Source: Candidatus Sericytochromatia bacterium
GTDB lineage: Bacteria; Cyanobacteriota; Sericytochromatia; UBA7694; JACMQJ01
Assembly (NCBI GenBank): GCA_014377055.1
Contig: JACMQJ010000696.1
Location: 1 to 5,575, forward strand
DNA: 5,575 nt
Direction of reading: 5' to 3'
The position numbers and the translations under genes are program-made. Shown in pieces: positions 5,154 through 5,575 of this stretch (positions are counted from its first letter, which is position 1; each line of letters starts with the position of its first letter). A model generated the notes under the pieces. It ran no database searches. It saw nothing but the letters and a program-made list of their open reading frames with translations, and was not told the origin of the DNA.

Positions 5154-5220
5154 TACAACTTTAATTTAGATTAAAAAGAACTAAAGCTTTATTGTTAGTT
5201 CTTTTTATTACAACTTTAAT
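5154..5220 (+). repeat. 12-bp direct repeats flanking the hairpin
   Basis: TACAACTTTAAT occurs at 5154-5165 and again, identically, at 5209-5220, on either side of the hairpin at 5172-5207. Each copy holds a TTTAAT that could act as a -10 hexamer. The arrangement resembles a small duplicated or inserted module, but no terminal inverted repeats are seen. Confidence 0.5.
5172..5207. terminator. 13-bp-stem hairpin, weak bidirectional terminator-like
   Basis: The stem at 5172-5184 pairs perfectly with 5195-5207 around a 10-base loop. Both strands end the stem in five T, as in a bidirectional terminator, but only two of the 13 pairs are G-C. It lies between divergent genes, where no terminator is needed unless a short transcript exists. 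It is flanked by a 12-bp direct repeat. Confidence 0.5.
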
Positions 5221-5290
5221 ATAGTTTAAAAATTCAAGATATTTAATTTTGAATAAATATTTTTCAGCTTCTTATTTGTCTTAAAAGTTT

Positions 5291-5296
5291 TATAAT
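5291..5296 (+). promoter_or_regulatory. Likely -10 hexamer of the MOSC gene
   Basis: A perfect TATAAT lies 36 bp upstream of the MOSC start codon. The best -35 at 16-bp spacing is TTCTTA (5269-5274), which matches only three of six consensus bases, so the promoter may need an activator or be an extended type. Confidence 0.4.
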
Positions 5297-5332
5297 TATA
5301 AATACATTTTTATCATTAGGACAAATTTTAAT

Positions 5333-5575
5333 ATGCTAACTATCAAAGAATTACTTAATAGTATTCCTCAGATTGGATTGCTCGAATGGATAGGATTACG
5401 AACAGAAAAACATCAAGAAGTAATTAGTGTTAATGATGCTAACCTAGTTGAAGGAATTGGTATTGATGGTGATCATAGAACAAAAAGACCCGAATCAAAA
5501 ACAGGCGGTAAAAGGCAAGTTACATTATTACAATTTGAATATTTACCCGTTATTGCTTCTATTATGAAAGAAGAA
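5333..5575 (+). CDS. MOSC-domain protein (N-terminal part, cut by window edge)
   Basis: The first 81 codons, open to the last base of the window. The protein matches the N-terminal half of small stand-alone MOSC proteins (molybdenum cofactor sulfurase C-terminal domain): 'IPQIGLLEWIGLR' (11-23), the 'VEGIGIDGDHR' turn (39-49) that leads into the domain, and 'GKRQVTLLQFEYLPVIASI' (59-77), the conserved 'RQVTL-Q-E-LP' segment. The catalytic or persulfide cysteine expected in MOSC domains would lie downstream, outside the window, so activity cannot be judged. Stand-alone members are thought to bind the molybdenum cofactor or to transfer sulfur; some reduce N-hydroxylated compounds. AGGA at 5318-5321 precedes the ATG by 11 bases. 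No molybdenum cofactor genes are in the window. It is divergent from the LolA-like gene. Confidence 0.85.
   Translation, partial: MLTIKELLNSIPQIGLLEWIGLRTEKHQEVISVNDANLVEGIGIDGDHRTKRPESKTGGKRQVTLLQFEYLPVIASIMKEE

Noticed and set aside
1..5575. Defence, toxin-antitoxin, CRISPR or mobile system
   Set aside because: No spaced direct-repeat array, transposase, recombinase, nuclease or toxin motif is visible on either strand; all recognised genes are envelope or housekeeping types.

Overview
The window is AT-rich (roughly 30% GC by eye), compactly coded bacterial DNA with no tRNA, rRNA, CRISPR array or recognisable insertion sequence. The organism is a diderm: there is a single LptF/LptG-type lipopolysaccharide-export permease, a lipobox lipoprotein and a secreted envelope protein resembling LptE or the CsgG N-terminal domain. 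The C-terminus of the permease (an Ala-Leu-Gly motif, then an 'ASWLP' stretch, then a last hydrophobic helix) resembles the solitary LptF/G proteins of Cyanobacteria and their non-photosynthetic relatives. Together with the low GC and the EF-hand/Pro-Ala lipoprotein, this makes a Melainabacteria/Sericytochromatia-like lineage my best guess. That is inference from remembered family features, not from a search.

Layout. Bases 1-151 hold no gene. A minus-strand secreted protein (152-763) is divergent, across only 43 bp, from an unrecognised small plus-strand gene (807-1166). A plus-strand lipoprotein with four EF-hand loops and Pro/Ala-rich linkers (1304-2137) follows; it has a good promoter and ends in a strong bidirectional terminator. 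Four minus-strand genes then run leftward, in transcription order: a LolA/DUF1571-like protein without a signal peptide (5067-4399), a SnoaL/NTF2-like protein (4302-3865), the LptF/G permease (3847-2732, TTG start) and a PhnB-like VOC-family protein (2669-2241). The SnoaL-like and permease genes are 17 bp apart and very probably co-transcribed. The other two may belong to the same run, but their gaps are wider (96 and 62 bp). On the right, a MOSC-domain gene (5333 onward, plus strand) is cut by the window edge.

Most of the structure that genes do not explain lies in the 265-bp divergent gap at 5068-5332. A perfect 13-bp palindrome there supplies the -35 hexamers of two outward-facing candidate promoters. 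Next to it is a perfect 13-bp-stem hairpin flanked by 12-bp direct repeats. A second notable element is a perfect 17-bp inverted repeat that straddles the stop codon of the permease gene.

Functionally the window is mostly cell-envelope and housekeeping genes. I see no defence, toxin or mobile system, and nothing that clearly amounts to an undescribed system. The best leads are the SnoaL-like/lptF pairing, the LptE-like protein without a lipobox, the signal-less LolA-like protein and the two intergenic inverted-repeat structures.
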